A DNA stretch of 64,000 nucleotides. Origin: Phallusia mammillata. Lineage: Eukaryota > Chordata > Ascidiacea > Phlebobranchia > Ascidiidae. How positions within the stretch are numbered: position 1 is the first letter of the stretch; each line of letters starts with the position of its first letter. The notes under the pieces were generated by a model. The model had not been told where the DNA came from. It did not search any database and worked only from the letters and a program-made list of their open reading frames with translations. Of this stretch, positions 13,088 to 26,285 are shown in pieces. The position numbers and the translations under genes were made by a program. The stretch covers positions 61,906 through 125,905 of the forward strand of contig QLIY01000340.1 of the NCBI GenBank assembly GCA_003260075.1. Direction: 5' to 3'.

Positions 13088-13122
13088 CCCTAAACCCTCT
13101 TTTATGCTTCTTTTTGAAGATT

Positions 13123-13133
13123 AACGTTTCAGC
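13123..13133 (+). other. splice acceptor just before the SLC26 start, candidate trans-splice site
   Basis: The pyrimidine-rich run ending TTTCAG at 13132 lies one base before the ATG at 13134. No upstream 5' exon is recognisable between it and the transposon ending at 13087. In Ciona many mRNAs receive a spliced leader at such sites. Cis-splicing from a distant non-coding exon is the alternative. Confidence 0.4.
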
Positions 13134-16100
13134 ATGCGGAATGAAAGGGAGTTTCAGATTGCGCATGGCTACCAACCAAAACCCAAGCAAAGTATTTGTG
13201 ATTATGTACGAAACACACCAAAACCCGATCCCAAGAAGATCCTGTTCAAAGTTTTTCCCATCCTAACCTGGCTTCCACTTTACGATATCAGGAAATTTTT
13301 ACTTGCAGACATCGTGGCAGGGTTGATTGTTGGGGTCATGAAAGTGTCTCAAGGTGGGTAATAGGTATATTATGAACCAGGCAGTGAATACAGTTCTGTG
13401 GAAACGGTTTTAATGCAATTCAAGTGTATGATATGTTTGACTTTTAGTGGACCTTCTTCATTGATCAGAACTTTTTAATTAAAATAAATTTATCACCTCC
13501 AGAAAGCGAGACAAATATTTAACTGCTTATCCAATAGTACTAAAATCTTTTGGCTAACGAAACTTACTGTGGCTAACGAAACTTACTGTGAGTAAATTGG
13601 TAAAACATCTAGTTTTTCAATTTACACTTTTATCTCTTTTGTAGGACTTGCCTATGCACAATTAGCAGGTCAGCACCCTGTCTATGGGCTTTACACATGT
13701 TTATTTCCACCACTACCTTATGCTCTGTTTGCTTCATCGAAACATCTTTCATTTGGTAAATATGTTATTAAATAGTCACTTGTACCAAATAATCTAGTTT
13801 ATTACCCAATTTCCCAATATTGTTGTATGCGATAAAATGTATTTTGCAATCCACTTTTACATTTGACCTAGAACACATGTTTAAAACTATTAAAACATAA
13901 GTTACTGATACAAAACTGATGGTTATAACTTATACTGCCACATGGACTTTTATTATTTTAAAATGTAGTGAAATTTTTTTTATGGTACATTGCCAGTTCC
14001 TTATTGTTTTTAATCTTCCTGTTATTATTTTTTTGATAAAACATTAAATACCTAGGTTGCTTAAGCTGAAAAAGTAAGTTATGTTCAAACTTAAAAAGAG
14101 GAAATTTGTTCAAACTTTAAAAAAATATAAAAAGGAATAATTACTTCAGGCTCATTTGCAACAAGTGACATAATGATTGGTGCTTTTATTGAAACTTTGG
14201 TGCCAAGTCCAAATGGAACAACCACAAACAATTCCTCTATGACTGAAATAGGTTGGGAGGCAGTTTATGATGAAAGAATTTTGTATGTGACAGTCATAAC
14301 TTTTCTGTGTGGTTGCTTTTTGGTGAGTTTTGCTGTATTTTCTGCTGTGTTTCCAAAAAAGGTTTAGAGCTGGGCATTTGTGTGTGTAATTATAAACTAG
14401 TTTTATAGGTTTATCTGACTGGTTTTCCAGTGGGATGAAACTTACATGTTAAGCTGATCTGATGCTATAGAAACCCAACCCATAAAACAAATATTTTATT
14501 AGAGTAGACATTTGTTTTCAACTTTAATTTTTTTGTTTCAGGTTTTCATTGCAGTTTTCAAACTTGGTTTTCTTGCAAGACTTTTTTCTCAACCCCTTCA
14601 GCGTGGATTTATTTTTGCTGTTGTTTGTTATCTTTATGTTTCGCAGTCAATAACACTCCTTGGTATTTCAATTGTAAAAAACACAGGACCCTTAAGTTTT
14701 TTTAAGGTAAGTATCATTTTTTGAAATTCATATCAGTAACGTACATTATGGTCATAGGCGCCGAACATGGGTATGCCGGGTATGCCAGGCATACCCGGAC
14801 GAAAATCTCGGGTATGCCGCATACCCGAGAAGTGGACCAACGTCAGTCATGCGTTTATGGAAATTATTGTAAAACGAACCAATACGTAACATACACAATT
14901 GATTTCAATCGCGGTTATTGTTTCACAAACATGAATTGTTCGCTGTGATTACAATTATAACGTCTTAAAGAAGCTTTGGAATTTAAATATTGAAGGATGG
15001 TAAAAAGCACAACAAAGGTATTGGCGCTCGCTTACGGGAGGAGGGGAAACGCCGCTGCTCCGAGTTATACGTCAACAACCACGGGATAAAAAAGTTTAGC
15101 GTTTATGAACTAAATCATGAGAATACAGTCCAATCTTTGTTCTAACTGGCTCTACCGCAAGGACAGCGACTGTCTAGTTTTAACCGAAAAAAACAATAAC
15201 GCTTACTGTTACGTCACAAACGTTAGGTTGGTACTTAAAATTAACGTGTTAGCTCGTGGAAAGTTTCTGGCAGTTTAGGACATCGTGTGAAGTACACAAA
15301 ACTTTAAAATTGTTATTGCGTCACATAAAACTCACTGGGTTAAATAAGCGACACGGTGTAAACGAAACGAGCGACTTTAAAACGTATGAAACGATTTTGT
15401 AATAGCTGGGGCAAGTATGTGCGCTTTGTTGCGTGAAAACACAGCGTTTTTATAATAGTTAGTACTGAGAAAAATAAATGTTAAACATTATTGTAATTTG
15501 TGACGTAAGGTGACGTCCCAACTAAATCTTTTTATCTGTATTGTCCGCCTCCCCGTAATTTCGGCAAGTGGGCCCAATTTTTTGCAATGTGTAACGCGGT
15601 GTTGCCGCGCACAAACATGCGTTGGATTGCAACAGAGGCCTACCGGTGGAATTACGTTGCGTAAACATATTAACTGCAAGCTTTAACGTAGTCTCACCAT
15701 GTTAGCGACAGGAAATGAATTTGGTATTTCATGACGTCATTTTGTGACGCGTTTGAACAGCGCCCCTGTTCCTCTCTACATCACATCCGCTCCACAGATC
15801 CAACTAGAGGACAAAATGTGAAAAGGTGAAGAAATTTGTTTGATTCGATACCATATTAGGTCGCCTTCCTTCTCTCTTGACATCTCGTTAGCATTGCAAT
15901 ATGGCGTTGTCCAATATATTGATCTTAAAAATATATTATACAGTCGATAACGGGATTTAAATTGTCTAAGCACAGCCGCTGGGTTGCTATATTATTTCTT
16001 TTGCGAGATTTAAGTTGTTTTGGATCCAGATCTACGCACTAGTTTTAATGAAGTTCTCCGAGTTGTCTTATGGGTGAGCAACGGTTCGCAGAGATATATC

Positions 16101-16324
16101 ATTTAATTACATGAACTTATTAGATGCTTCAACTTTTCCTGTGGTCACTCGCGTGATTGAAAAGAGAATCGATGTTGATAAAGTCGACATTGCGAAAAGC
16201 GTACAACACGCTTACTTTTTGGCAATTCAGCTAACGCAGGAGACAGCAACCTTAAGCGACGCATGCCAATTTTCTTATTATTCCCTTTAAAACAGGTTTG
16301 TAGTACTTCATTGAAACACGAAAA

Positions 16325-16363
<39 letters not shown>

Positions 16364-16778
16364 GCCATGAAAAGTCATCTATTTGAAACATAAAACACAT
16401 TTTACCACTCAAGTGCAATGTTGGTGAGTGTCCAGATGCCAAAACAAACTTGATCCATGCAAATCAGGTTAAGGACAACAAAAATGTGTAAGATGTTTAA
16501 TGAAAATATAACCGGCCAATCGACGCAAAATCTGTCTTATTGTCCCATACCTAATGTACGAAATCCAAGATAATGTCATATACCTGTAACCATCTACGGT
16601 TTCAGGTACTATTTGTTAGTACCCTTTTGCTTACACTTCCTGTACTTCTCTTACCCGCATCCCACAGTCACGTGATTTATTCATTGCACCGCTTACTTCC
16701 GGCACCTGAAACTATCTAACAGTTTTTCTTGGAGTGGTTTCTTTTCCTGTTGAACCCCACCCTCTCCCCAACACGGGT

Positions 16779-16824
<46 letters not shown>

Positions 16825-19800
16825 CCCAACTTGACATGACTGGTTCCAACAACGTTATACATTTGTAAGCATGGAACATAAATTACCCTGACAATATTGG
16901 CACGAATCCATTCAGGTAGTAATACCACCTATTTATTTGTTTAGTTTTGACTAAAAGCTGTTTTTTATTTACCTATCCTTAACTGTGTCTGGCAGTCCGA
17001 CAATATTGTACTTAAAAAATCCTCTATGGCATCTCATTGTTTTGTTATAGTTGGCAAAACCACATTCATTTCAATATGTTACAATCTGTTGTAACAGAGC
17101 TTACTGGTTGCGTTAACTAATTGAAGTATTTTTTTATGAAACTGTTCATTCTTCACATCCCAGATGAAAAAAATATTCTTGCGGTTTAACTGTTTATATT
17201 ATCGTGAAATGACTACACCAACGTATGTACGACTATATAACGCATTTTACAGTGAAAGATTTGACTAAAACCATCGAATTAAGATCCATGCGTTTGTTAG
17301 CTTAAATTGGACAACAAACTTATTTGGGGGGGGGGCTCACGATGTTAGCGACAGGAAATGAATTTGGTATTTCATGACGTCATTTTGTGACGTCATATAA
17401 TATGGCATACCCGGGAAAAATTTAAAGTCGGCGCCTATGATTATGGTAAGGGCAAACTACAAGAACAAATAGTATTTGGAAGTGCCAAAGAACTATACAC
17501 GTGAAAGGCGAATAACATATTTATCTGGTTCACTGTAATATCAATGTAGGAGTTTCATTAAACATTACATTTTTACAGCAGTGTAAAACATTTTAAAGTG
17601 TCTAAATCCAACCGCTATGGCCATGTTCTTCAAGAGTTACAATGTGTGTTGTTGCAGTGCATTAAAAATGATTTTGAATGCCAAAAAGTATTAAGCAAGC
17701 GATAAAACTGCTGAAATTAAATTATTGACACCATTTACCTGGTTTGTCTTAATAAAAAAGGCACTACTTTATGTTAGATTCAAATACAGGTTTCACAATA
17801 ACATATTGCCAAATTTGTTCCACCCATTGTTGATTAAATTATTTGTGGTTTTGGCATCTTTAACTTAACATTTACTGTTATTGTCTAATAATAATTGTCT
17901 TATAAGCAAAAATTTACAGTTTGGAATGTAAACACAAAAATGTAGGCACTTCTCATTAAGGGGTTGACACATCAATTTATTACAATGTTGTGACAGTGTA
18001 TTTTGCATTACAAACATGTCAGGAAGGAAATTAATTGCGATCTTACAATTGCCTGTGTGTGCAAGTATAGTGTAACAAAATATGGACAAAATTATTTCAT
18101 CATGTAGATCTGCTGTATACTGTTAGTTTTATTTGTTAAAAACTGGATTGATATTTTTTTTCAGGATATTTATGCAATTTTTGAAAAGCTGACTAAATTG
18201 GATGGAAATGAGCAGATCACACTTTTGTACACAATCATTGTTTCTGTTGTTTCAATTATATTCTTGTTTTCCGCAAAGATGGTGAACAACAAATTTAAAC
18301 ACAAATTTCCTTTAAACATTCCATTTCCTGGTGAACTTTTGCTTGTAAGTGTTTTGTTGAAAAAGTTTCTTTCTTTGTTTTTAAATCTGAAAAAGCAATT
18401 TTCGGGTACACTGATTTGTTAAGAAGAAAAGTACAATATCAGAAATTACTTTTGCACAGTTAAGACTGTTCCTATTTATGTTATACTGTGTAAGTTTGTT
18501 TAATGACAAAAAACCTCTAAAATAAAAATAACTTTGAAATAAACATTAAAAAAAAACTCTGAAATAAACGGAATTAAAGGCTTCTTAATTAATAAAAAAT
18601 TAACATGCAATTGTGTGCAGCAGGGTAGCACACTCAATGTCTTAAGTTCAACTTAAGATTGTTTCAAATGCCTTGTTGCCCTCACCACCTGGTAGCAAAT
18701 TTACCTTTAAATATAAGCGAGATATATATCACTTACAAACCTATACATATACATTAGCTTCTTAACAAGATTATTTTTTTCAGTTAATTATTGCAACTGT
18801 TGTGTCAGAATTTACTGAGCTTTACAACATTGTCAGTGTGATTGGAAATGTTCCACAAGGGTTAGTAAACCGACTTTGTTATTATGAAAAAAATCAAAAC
18901 CAAACATTTACCACAAACCATGAAAAGTAGTGACCATAAAAACCTTGTGCAGGCTTTTTTTACTTATTCTTGGTAATGTTGTGTTTGTTTTTTATAATTA
19001 GCTTGCCCTATCCCAAAGTCCCTGATTTATCACGAACGCCAAATGTAATTGGAGACTCGGTTGCTATAACTGTGGTTGGAATGACTGTTGCACTTTCACT
19101 AGGAACAAATTTTGCAGATAAAGGGAAGTATCCTTTGGATTCCACACAGGTGAATTTGTTTACTTGTTATTATTTGTTTGAAATTAAAAAAAGAATAACA
19201 TACCACTGCTGTGAATGCTTGGCTCAAAAAAAACTGTTAGTCACTATGTCAGCTTTAGAGTAGCGTTTGTCATTAAATACTCTTTTGTTTTTGCAGGAAA
19301 TTCAAGCTGTTGGTTTTAGCAATTTATTTGGATCCTTTTTTAGTTGTTTACCAGCATTCGGAGCAATGTCAAGGTCATGTGTTCAGGTCAGCTATAATAT
19401 TATTGTTGATGAAATTTTCCAACCTGCTTTTACATACTTTGGTCGCCTAAAACCTAATAAAAAGCAAAACAAGAGCAGTGGTTCCCAAACTGTTTTATAG
19501 TCTGGACCAAATGATAGTTTTTTTAAATGTGTGTAGGGAGCCGCAAAATACGAAACCTTGAGAAGATCGCCATAGATTGTTACCTTGAAAGCTAAATAGC
19601 AATCTTTGGTGGTTTTCTGAGGTTTGGTGGGAGCCGCAAACAAGTGGTTGGGAGCCACCTGCTGCCCTGAGAGCAGCGTTTGATAATCACTGTCTGCATA
19701 CCACATAAGCATCACATGCTAATCATTCAGCTTGCTACTGCAAACCATGCACTGCTGTGGTTGCGGTGTAGTTAGTGCCCAATGACATGAAGCACTAGAG

Positions 19801-22299
19801 TCATTTGTACTCCTTTGCAACTGATAAGAAGACCAACATGCCGTAAAAAACTTATACAAGTGAAAAAAAAAACTTATACATTTTTACAAACGGTCTGAGC
19901 ACAAATTTATATTTCTGGCAAAAATTGCATTCGATTCCAAAAGATGCAAAATTCTACCTGTACATCCCTAGAAAACAGCTATCAAAGTCCAGTGGCATTG
20001 GGCAGAATATTATGCAGAAAATTTGGTAGCCCAAACTTAATAGGTAAAATATTTTTTATAGTTTGAAAGTGGAGGAAAGAGTCAGTTTGTTGGTTGGTTT
20101 TCTTCTATTTTTATAATTGTAATACTTTTTGCTGGTCCGGTCCTCAACAGTACGCCCTCTGTAAGTACCTAGAATTTTACTAAGAAGGCCAATATAGTCA
20201 ACTGTAATATTGAAAATGTGAAATGTTTGTGTAACTGACACTTGTTACAAACCGTTTTTCTGTAGTAGGTATAGTTGAGTATCTTTAGTCCAACTATGTG
20301 TTGATAAATTTAATCCAACTGTACTGCATTTACCAGGCTTGTCTTAGTGCAATGGTGGTTGTGTCTGTTGCCAATTTACTACTTCACATCCGAGATTTGA
20401 AAACTCTTTGGGTCTCTCAAAAGTTGGACTGTACTGTTTGGATAATAACCTGTGTGGGAACTTTGCTGACATCAATTGTGAGTGTCACACAAGTTTTTCG
20501 GTATATGACAAGTAAATTACACCATTTTGTGGCTTTCTCCACTTGACATTTGCAAATGCCATGTCCTTGCTTGCTCCCAGTAAGCAGTCCTAAATGTTTT
20601 GTTTTGTTTGAATTTTGTAATATTTATTTGATGCGAAATCTACTGAAACAGCGACAGAAATAAAAACTGTTCAAAACGGCAAACATTTTTTTCAGTCTGG
20701 AGTAACTTGTTGGTTATTTTCTTTCAGACTCTAGGACTTGCAATTGGAGTATGTGCTGCTTTGCTTTCAAACATTGTGAAAATAAGCTTTCCCAAGCCTC
20801 ATGAACTTCATTTAATTTCCAACACTGGAATTTACAAAAGAGCTGGGCTTTATGATAAGGTAGAATTATTTTGAAAGAATAGTCTAAACCAGGGGTCCTT
20901 AACCAGGGATGCGAGAACTGTTCCTAGGGGGTGCGGGATGCTTGTATAAAAAATTAATTACAATGGTTTTGTTATTTGAGCAATTACAAAAGGGCGTGCA
21001 AAAATTGGTTGGTGATTTGAAAGAGGTGCAGCAAGAAGAAAGGTTAAGAACCACTGGTCTAAACAAACTAAAAAACAATTTGTTGAAAAAACTTTTAAGT
21101 TACATTCACTACACAAAGTTGATTACTGCAAAAAGAGTTTCAGTGGAAAACAGTTATTTAGAATAGAAATTTATGACTGTTTGGATCAGTAATCACTTTT
21201 GTTATTAGTAATTTGTTAAATAAACCCCCTGTAAAAACTAATTTAAGAACATGCAAAACAAATTTAGGTTTTCAACATTTATTGATGATTTGCAGAAAGG
21301 TCAGCCGACAAACCATGTGATTGTTTTGTCACTCGATGCACCAATCAGCTTTCTCAATGCAGCGAAATTATCTCGAGACATGCAAAAGGTTTGTGGAATA
21401 GATGCTGTAAAGGAAAGACAAAAGAATAGTGAACAGGTAACTTAGGTGATTGAAAAAGAACATTCAGCAATTGCTAGAGTTACTTTACTAAGTCATGAAA
21501 TTTTTAGTTTCTCTTAAGAAATGTTATTTTATTTTTTTAGGTACCGGTGCATAGCAAATCAGATGGGGAAAATGAAAATTCTAGAAGTGGTTTGTTGATT
21601 TGCTACTATATCACAATTTATGTAAAAATTAGAAAATGATTTTTTTTAGAATCATCTATTCCAAGTAGTTCCAATGCTGATGTCACAAATGACTCTAGTG
21701 ATGTCACAAGTGTTTTGAAACCTCATCAGACTGAGTTTATTGTGTTGGATTGTTCTGGAATCAACTTTGTCGACTCTGTTGGAGTCAGGGAGCTAAAAAA
21801 GGTTAAAGTATTTTCACAGCACCTTTATTTTACAAATGCACCAAACTCACTTTGATTTTGGTCTCAGTAGCATAATGCCGTTTATTACATATGGCTGCAG
21901 CAATGTAACCATCATTCTCAATTTTTTGCACCATGCTGTACCAACTATGTACAGCTACTTCAGGCTAGGTGGCTGTTTTTGGTGTAAATACATCATTTAT
22001 GTTTTTTTTTCACAAAGCAAAATAAACTCAATGATCTTTACAAATAGAAGAAAACAGTTTCCCGGCATAAACACCTGATTATTTTTCAGATTATAATTGA
22101 TTTTGAAAGAATTGGAATCAATATTTTGCTTGCTGCGTGTTCTGAAAGTTTTCTGCAAACATTTGTTGCTACTGGATATGATGAAATTTTAGCAATCTCT
22201 TATGTGTCAATTGATGATGCGGTCCAGTTCACAAAATCCCACACCCAAGTTCAAAATGTATCAGCGATAGAGATTGAGCCATCTGATAATGAAATTTAA
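13134..22299 (+). CDS. SLC26-family anion transporter (sulfate permease/prestin family) with STAS domain
   Basis: Fifteen exons join in frame to 695 aa: 13134-13353, 13645-13755, 14150-14322, 14542-14706, 18165-18344, 18784-18860, 19002-19149, 19297-19386, 20062-20160, 20337-20477, 20728-20859, 21296-21436, 21541-21589, 21650-21801, 22090-22299. All have GT-AG sites and consistent phases. After a cytoplasmic N-terminus, GLAYAQLAGQHPVYGLYT (about residue 74) matches the family's transporter signature, followed by many hydrophobic segments to about residue 510. A STAS domain follows, with the core strand FIVLDCSGINFVDSVG near residue 605, interrupted by a Ser/Asp-rich linker as in animal SLC26. 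Family role: membrane exchange of sulfate, chloride, bicarbonate or oxalate. The exact substrate and orthologue cannot be told. Length is normal. Intron 4 is enlarged by a 2.7-kb transposon. Confidence 0.93.
15693..15749. repeat. 57-bp direct repeat, copy 1
   Basis: Almost identical (one difference near the 5' end) to 17336-17392 in the same orientation. Only 1.6 kb lies between the copies, all inside the transposon. Confidence 0.9.
16328..16362 (+). repeat. pure G run, 35 nt
   Basis: An uninterrupted G homopolymer inside the insertion at 14753-17439. Other runs suggest sequence replaced by G calls, so the true bases here are uncertain. Confidence 0.95.
16779..16823 (+). repeat. pure G run, 45 nt
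   Basis: An uninterrupted G homopolymer within the same insertion, after a short ACACGGGT. Poly-Pro or poly-Gly reading frames across it are not genes. Confidence 0.95.
17326..17335 (+). repeat. pure G run, 10 nt, at the edge of the second 57-bp repeat
   Basis: Ten G directly abut the start of the second direct-repeat copy at 17336. Such a junction looks like a join between two sequence pieces. Confidence 0.9.
17336..17392. repeat. 57-bp direct repeat, copy 2
   Basis: Second copy of the repeat at 15693-15749. After it the sequence runs straight into the right end of the transposon. Copy 1 continues into different sequence. Confidence 0.9.
19476..19692. mobile_element. hAT-like short element in SLC26 intron 8
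   Basis: It starts CAGTGGTTCCCAAACT and ends in a degraded inverted copy (GTTTGATAATCACTG). It shares GTGTAGGGAGCCGCAAAA and GGTGGTTTTCTGAGGT blocks with the element at 58738-58950. No clear target duplication, so it is probably older. Confidence 0.7.
20890..21056. mobile_element. hAT-like short element in SLC26 intron 11
   Basis: A 167-bp segment with inverted ends CAGGGGTCCTTAACC and GGTTAAGAACCACTG and a perfect target duplication gtctaaac at 20882-20889 and 21057-21064. No coding capacity. Confidence 0.9.
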
Positions 22300-22528
22300 T
22301 TTGCGTCATATAGTGCTTATGAAGCCTGTTTTAACTCTTTTGTTTTATCTGCCAAATGCCGTGAGTGTTGTCTAATGTATCAAGTTCTAATACTATGCAT
22401 AAATTAATTGATCGTATTTTAATGTGATTGTCATAATGGTGCCTTGTATTGCTTTTTTCATTTATCAGTTTTGTTCATTGTTTTTCAGTTATGTGCTTCT
22501 CGTCACTTTTAATAATTTCACAGGGTGG

Positions 22529-22849
22529 TAGGGATGGGTCGAGCCGAGCCAGAACCCGAGTACTCGGTACCGAGCATCGCTGTTTTTGGTGCTCGGACGA
22601 GCAGTTGCACAAACTGACCCGAGCATTAAATTTGCATATGCATGCCCTTCTAATACACGTAACTTGTGTTCGAAAGGGTGTCTACGAAAAAAAAAGGAAT
22701 GATTTTTCAATGTATTAGATAGTGAAAAAACGCGTACTTCATGGGCATACACAGTTTAATACACCTCTGATGACGTGAGAGGCCTTGTAGAGCTAAAACG
22801 TAATAAGAGGATTTTTTGTGACGCCACCAAACAGAACATTTGCTCCCTA
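22529..22849. mobile_element. second copy of the TAGGGATG hAT-like element
   Basis: A 321-bp segment similar to 1733-2132 and flanked by a perfect 8-bp duplication cagggtgg (22521-22528, 22850-22857). The right subterminal GCTCGG-rich block is missing and the right end is reduced to CTCCCTA. It may have transposed in this form or lost the block afterwards. It sits in the 3' flank of the SLC26 gene. Confidence 0.88.
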
Positions 22850-22857
22850 CAGGGTGG

Positions 22858-25800
22858 TTTGAAAAAAATAAAAATTGGTACTAAAAAGTGTTTTATTGTA
22901 CAGCCTTTGTTAAACCTGATTTACAAAACATATCGTTCTTCATTATAACTTGTTTTAATGTAAATGTTGTAGGTGTTTGTGTTTAGATCCCATGATCGGC
23001 CAGCCGCACATTCTTAGTAGTAATGCATAAAAAATACATTCAAGTATATTTATTTTGAACCGTTATATTTATTATGTCAATGCAACATACTTTTTCTTTT
23101 GATCCACAATTCTGTGATAAAGTATTGCGACATTCTGCTTAACATGTCTCGTATTTTGTTTATTTAACAAACATATATTGCTATATTAAACTATTCAAAT
23201 TTCATCCTTGCATTTTTTCTCTATTTATTACAATAAATATTATTCAAGTCCAATTTGAATTCAAAATTTTATTATTTCAACATAGGTTTTTAAGCCGAGT
23301 AGTGCGTCAACATTTTGGACTAAGTTTTGTTTTCAAATGACTGCACAAAGCTGGTTGTTTGTCTTAATTGAGCTACAAAATTCAAACTACAAACGGCTGG
23401 ACGCTTAACGCAATTTATTAAAGAAGGGGTGTGCAACTTTTGTCACTGGGCGTCCAAACATACTTACCATATTTAGATCGCGGGCCGCACCTGTAAAAAA
23501 AACAAGGTGGTTTACTTTGTTGCATACCAAATATATGTCTATATTGAGTTAACAATTAAAATTCGCATTTAATTCTAGCTGCATAGTGTCAGATCGCAGA
23601 ACAACAGAACCGGGCGCATTAATCTGCTCAAAAATATACAAGGACTGGACTCGTTTGCCAGTAGCCTACATTTGAAATCCAAGCGTCTCTGCGGGCCGCA
23701 CAACTTTTAATCAATGGGTCGCATTCACCCCGCGAGCCGTAGATTACATAACCCTGCATTGGTAAATTGCTTTTTAGTTTAAATACGGCACCCACACATG
23801 AAGGATGTATATCTAGTAATTTTCTAGGCCATGCATATCTATGCATAAACACCAAAGCAAAGACCCAGTAATAAATAAGGCAGCTGCTATGCATTTTAAA
23901 CAAACTTCAGAGCATCCTACAAGTAGCAGAAGGAAATTTAGGATGGGCGAAAAGTTCTGATCAGGCGCCGAGTAATACCTGAAATAGCTTCATTCCCGAC
24001 AACGTAAATTGGTGTAACAAAATGTAGCCTACTCTTTTGCAGTGTTTGGTTGAATGTTACGTAATAAAATAAATACCAAATCACGCTGCTGTTAAATCAA
24101 TGAGGTCGCCTAAAACAAGTTTATTTTGTATTGAAACTAAACATTACCTATATTTTATCTTTCCCTAAATTTTTGGAAAATCCTGTACCAAACTGTTGTA
24201 GCACAGTAACAAAAAACGGTTTACTACGTATGTCCGCAATTCTTGGTCAAGTTTGTGTACCCGTGAAGTGTTTTGCGCACTTATCCCACGATCGTAAGGC
24301 AATTTTTGCCTCCATGAACGTTTTGCGCCAGTATTGACCACACAAGTTGACGTTTCGATTGATGAGTTTGGTAAAAAAAGTTTTCGGATCAAGTCAGTTT
24401 TTCGCTGGATTAAACTGCGCGCAAAATATTTGCGACCATAACAAGAGGCCAGACCGTGACGTAACAAGGCAGCGAACGCAAAATATGGAACAGTATCGCG
24501 CCATGAGGCAGCACAGACCGATGTAGACTCAGTTGTGGCAACAAGCCCTACCTGCCCGGTAAATTCGCGAGTAATGTTGTTATCTGTAAACATATTTCGA
24601 TGGCCATCAACATTCCTGCGTCATACCCGCCACTTTGTCGAGGCTAAAGTAATTATAAGATGGTTTTCACTTGAAGTTTACCCGCATAACGCCCAAGGCT
24701 GATCGCCCAGCAAGCAGTTCACCTTTACCGTAGATATTTCATTAGATCACTGAAACTACCATAGACTAAATAAAGATAGCAACTTTGGAATTCAATTATC
24801 GGATGGTTTAGAAAAAAGTCAAGATATAGTCAGGTCAGATTTATATGAAAAGATTAATTTTAACTGACTGAATGTCAGAAAAGTCGTTCGAGCCAAATGT
24901 AGACACAAGTAAAACTTTGATTAGAATTGTGCTCGACATTACAGCTGCCTGGCAGTAACGATTAGCGCGAATGTGGTGCTATAGGTGGCTTTTCTTGGAA
25001 TTACGAAAAATTTCTTCTTTACAAATTATTTATTTTTTGCAATTGAGTATGATGGAAATTTATATTTATACTAAACTGTTAACCAGTATTATAGTTTTCT
25101 GGTATTTTTTTCATTATTTGACACACAATGGATACTATAATTAAAGTTTCGTTTCTTTTTTACGAACCTTTTTGTTGGTTGCTTCGAACATTTATCCCCT
25201 GAGTTTGGCATTTTTACTAGTTTGACGCATAAACTCATTATTAAAATTGGCGGTTATCCTTTCTCACATTAGACTGCTCTTTGTCAGGCGCCGTTTGTCT
25301 TCCCAGCTTCTATCGAAAAATCGCATCAGCTTTGTCCAAAGATAATAAGCCGCAAATTTCCTGGGATAAAATGGAAAAAAAGCGTGCCATTTTAAGATGT
25401 GAAGTGGGATACAGACGTTCACACTGTTCTCTGAGGACTGTTACAGGTGGCAATGGTTTGATCAGCTATGGATAACGGTTGTTTTTTAGTGTCCCGACTC
25501 GTGTACTTTTATCGAGCTTGCGAGATGTCGATCTTTAAAAGCTTCAAAATCTTCTTTGCAAAAAATTTAAGACAGCAGCAAAAGTAATAGTTTACGTGCC
25601 AATCAAGTAGGCAACCTCATTAAGTAAGCTCAAATAATAACTCGACAATAATGAGTAGCATGTGGCACAAACTGCTGCGGTAGCAAGTTGAAAAGATACG
25701 GTTAAACATACGTTTTGTATTTGATGGTTGTAGTCTACGAAGCGAAATTTAAGTTAGTAAGTGTAGGCTGTCAAGTAATTTGTTAAAATTAATAGCAATT

Positions 25801-26285
25801 GGGTTTCATCTGTCTGGACTCTTCTTCTGCCAGTTTTTAACGGAAACGCTAAGACTTTTTCTGTTAAAACTTGTTTCAGGCCGTCCATCGGACATATATA
25901 GCGATACTTGAATTGTTGATGTGTTTATACTAAGTGGTGGCTTGTAAGGTTTGCAAAATATGATTTTGACAGATAAGCGTGTAATTCGAAGTTTGCATGC
26001 AAATAACTAAGATGCGTTCTATGCAGGGTTACTTGGAGAGCGCAATCTTTATTACCATATCTTATCTAGAGAATCATAAAAATATAATTAGGCCCATATA
26101 GCCCACTTAATTTATTAAACAACACCAGCAAACTAATTTAGCCCCCTTTACATTGATAATAGGCTTTTCCCGTAATAGTTGCACAAGTAGAAATAGATAC
26201 TTTATTAAGATGTTTTACACGTCTGATTGTCGATTGAAACCTGGTCAAACCAAGTTTAACTAAATACGTTTATTGTGTGCAGAAA
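22858..26285. other. 3.4-kb intergenic stretch, no supported gene
   Basis: Several open frames exist, the longest 142 codons on the - strand at 24165-24593, but none has splice context, a domain or a start that I can support. A probable old hAT-like remnant lies at 23434-23755. The rest is AT-rich and unassigned. Confidence 0.4.
23434..23755. mobile_element. possible degraded hAT-like element
   Basis: The left side reads GGGGTGTGCAAC with nearby GCGGGCCGCA, and the right side carries inverted counterparts (GCGGGCCGCA, CCGCGAGCC, ATAACCCTG). The layout resembles the CAGGGGYGTGCAAC family seen at 49517, but ends are degraded and no target duplication is visible. Confidence 0.4.

Larger units (their letters stand above)
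14753..17439. mobile_element. large hAT-like insertion, CATAGGCGCCGA ends, in SLC26 intron 4
   Basis: The ends CATAGGCGCCGA and GTCGGCGCCTATG are inverted. A perfect 8-bp duplication attatggt flanks it at 14745-14752 and 17440-17447. The start is packed with GGGTATGCC/GGCATACCC inverted motifs, mirrored near the end (GGCATACCCGGG). It is 2687 bp, against 519 bp for the related copy at 2977, with no transposase frame seen. Its interior includes a 57-bp direct repeat and three pure-G runs, so the central part may be misassembled or contain a further insertion. Confidence 0.85.

Noticed and set aside
14753..17439. Autonomous transposase within the large SLC26 intron insertion
   Set aside because: At 2.7 kb it could hold one, but no frame longer than about 75 codons with transposase features occurs.
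24165..24593. 142-codon - strand open frame
   Set aside because: No domain, no splice context and no conserved feature visible; the length is compatible with chance.
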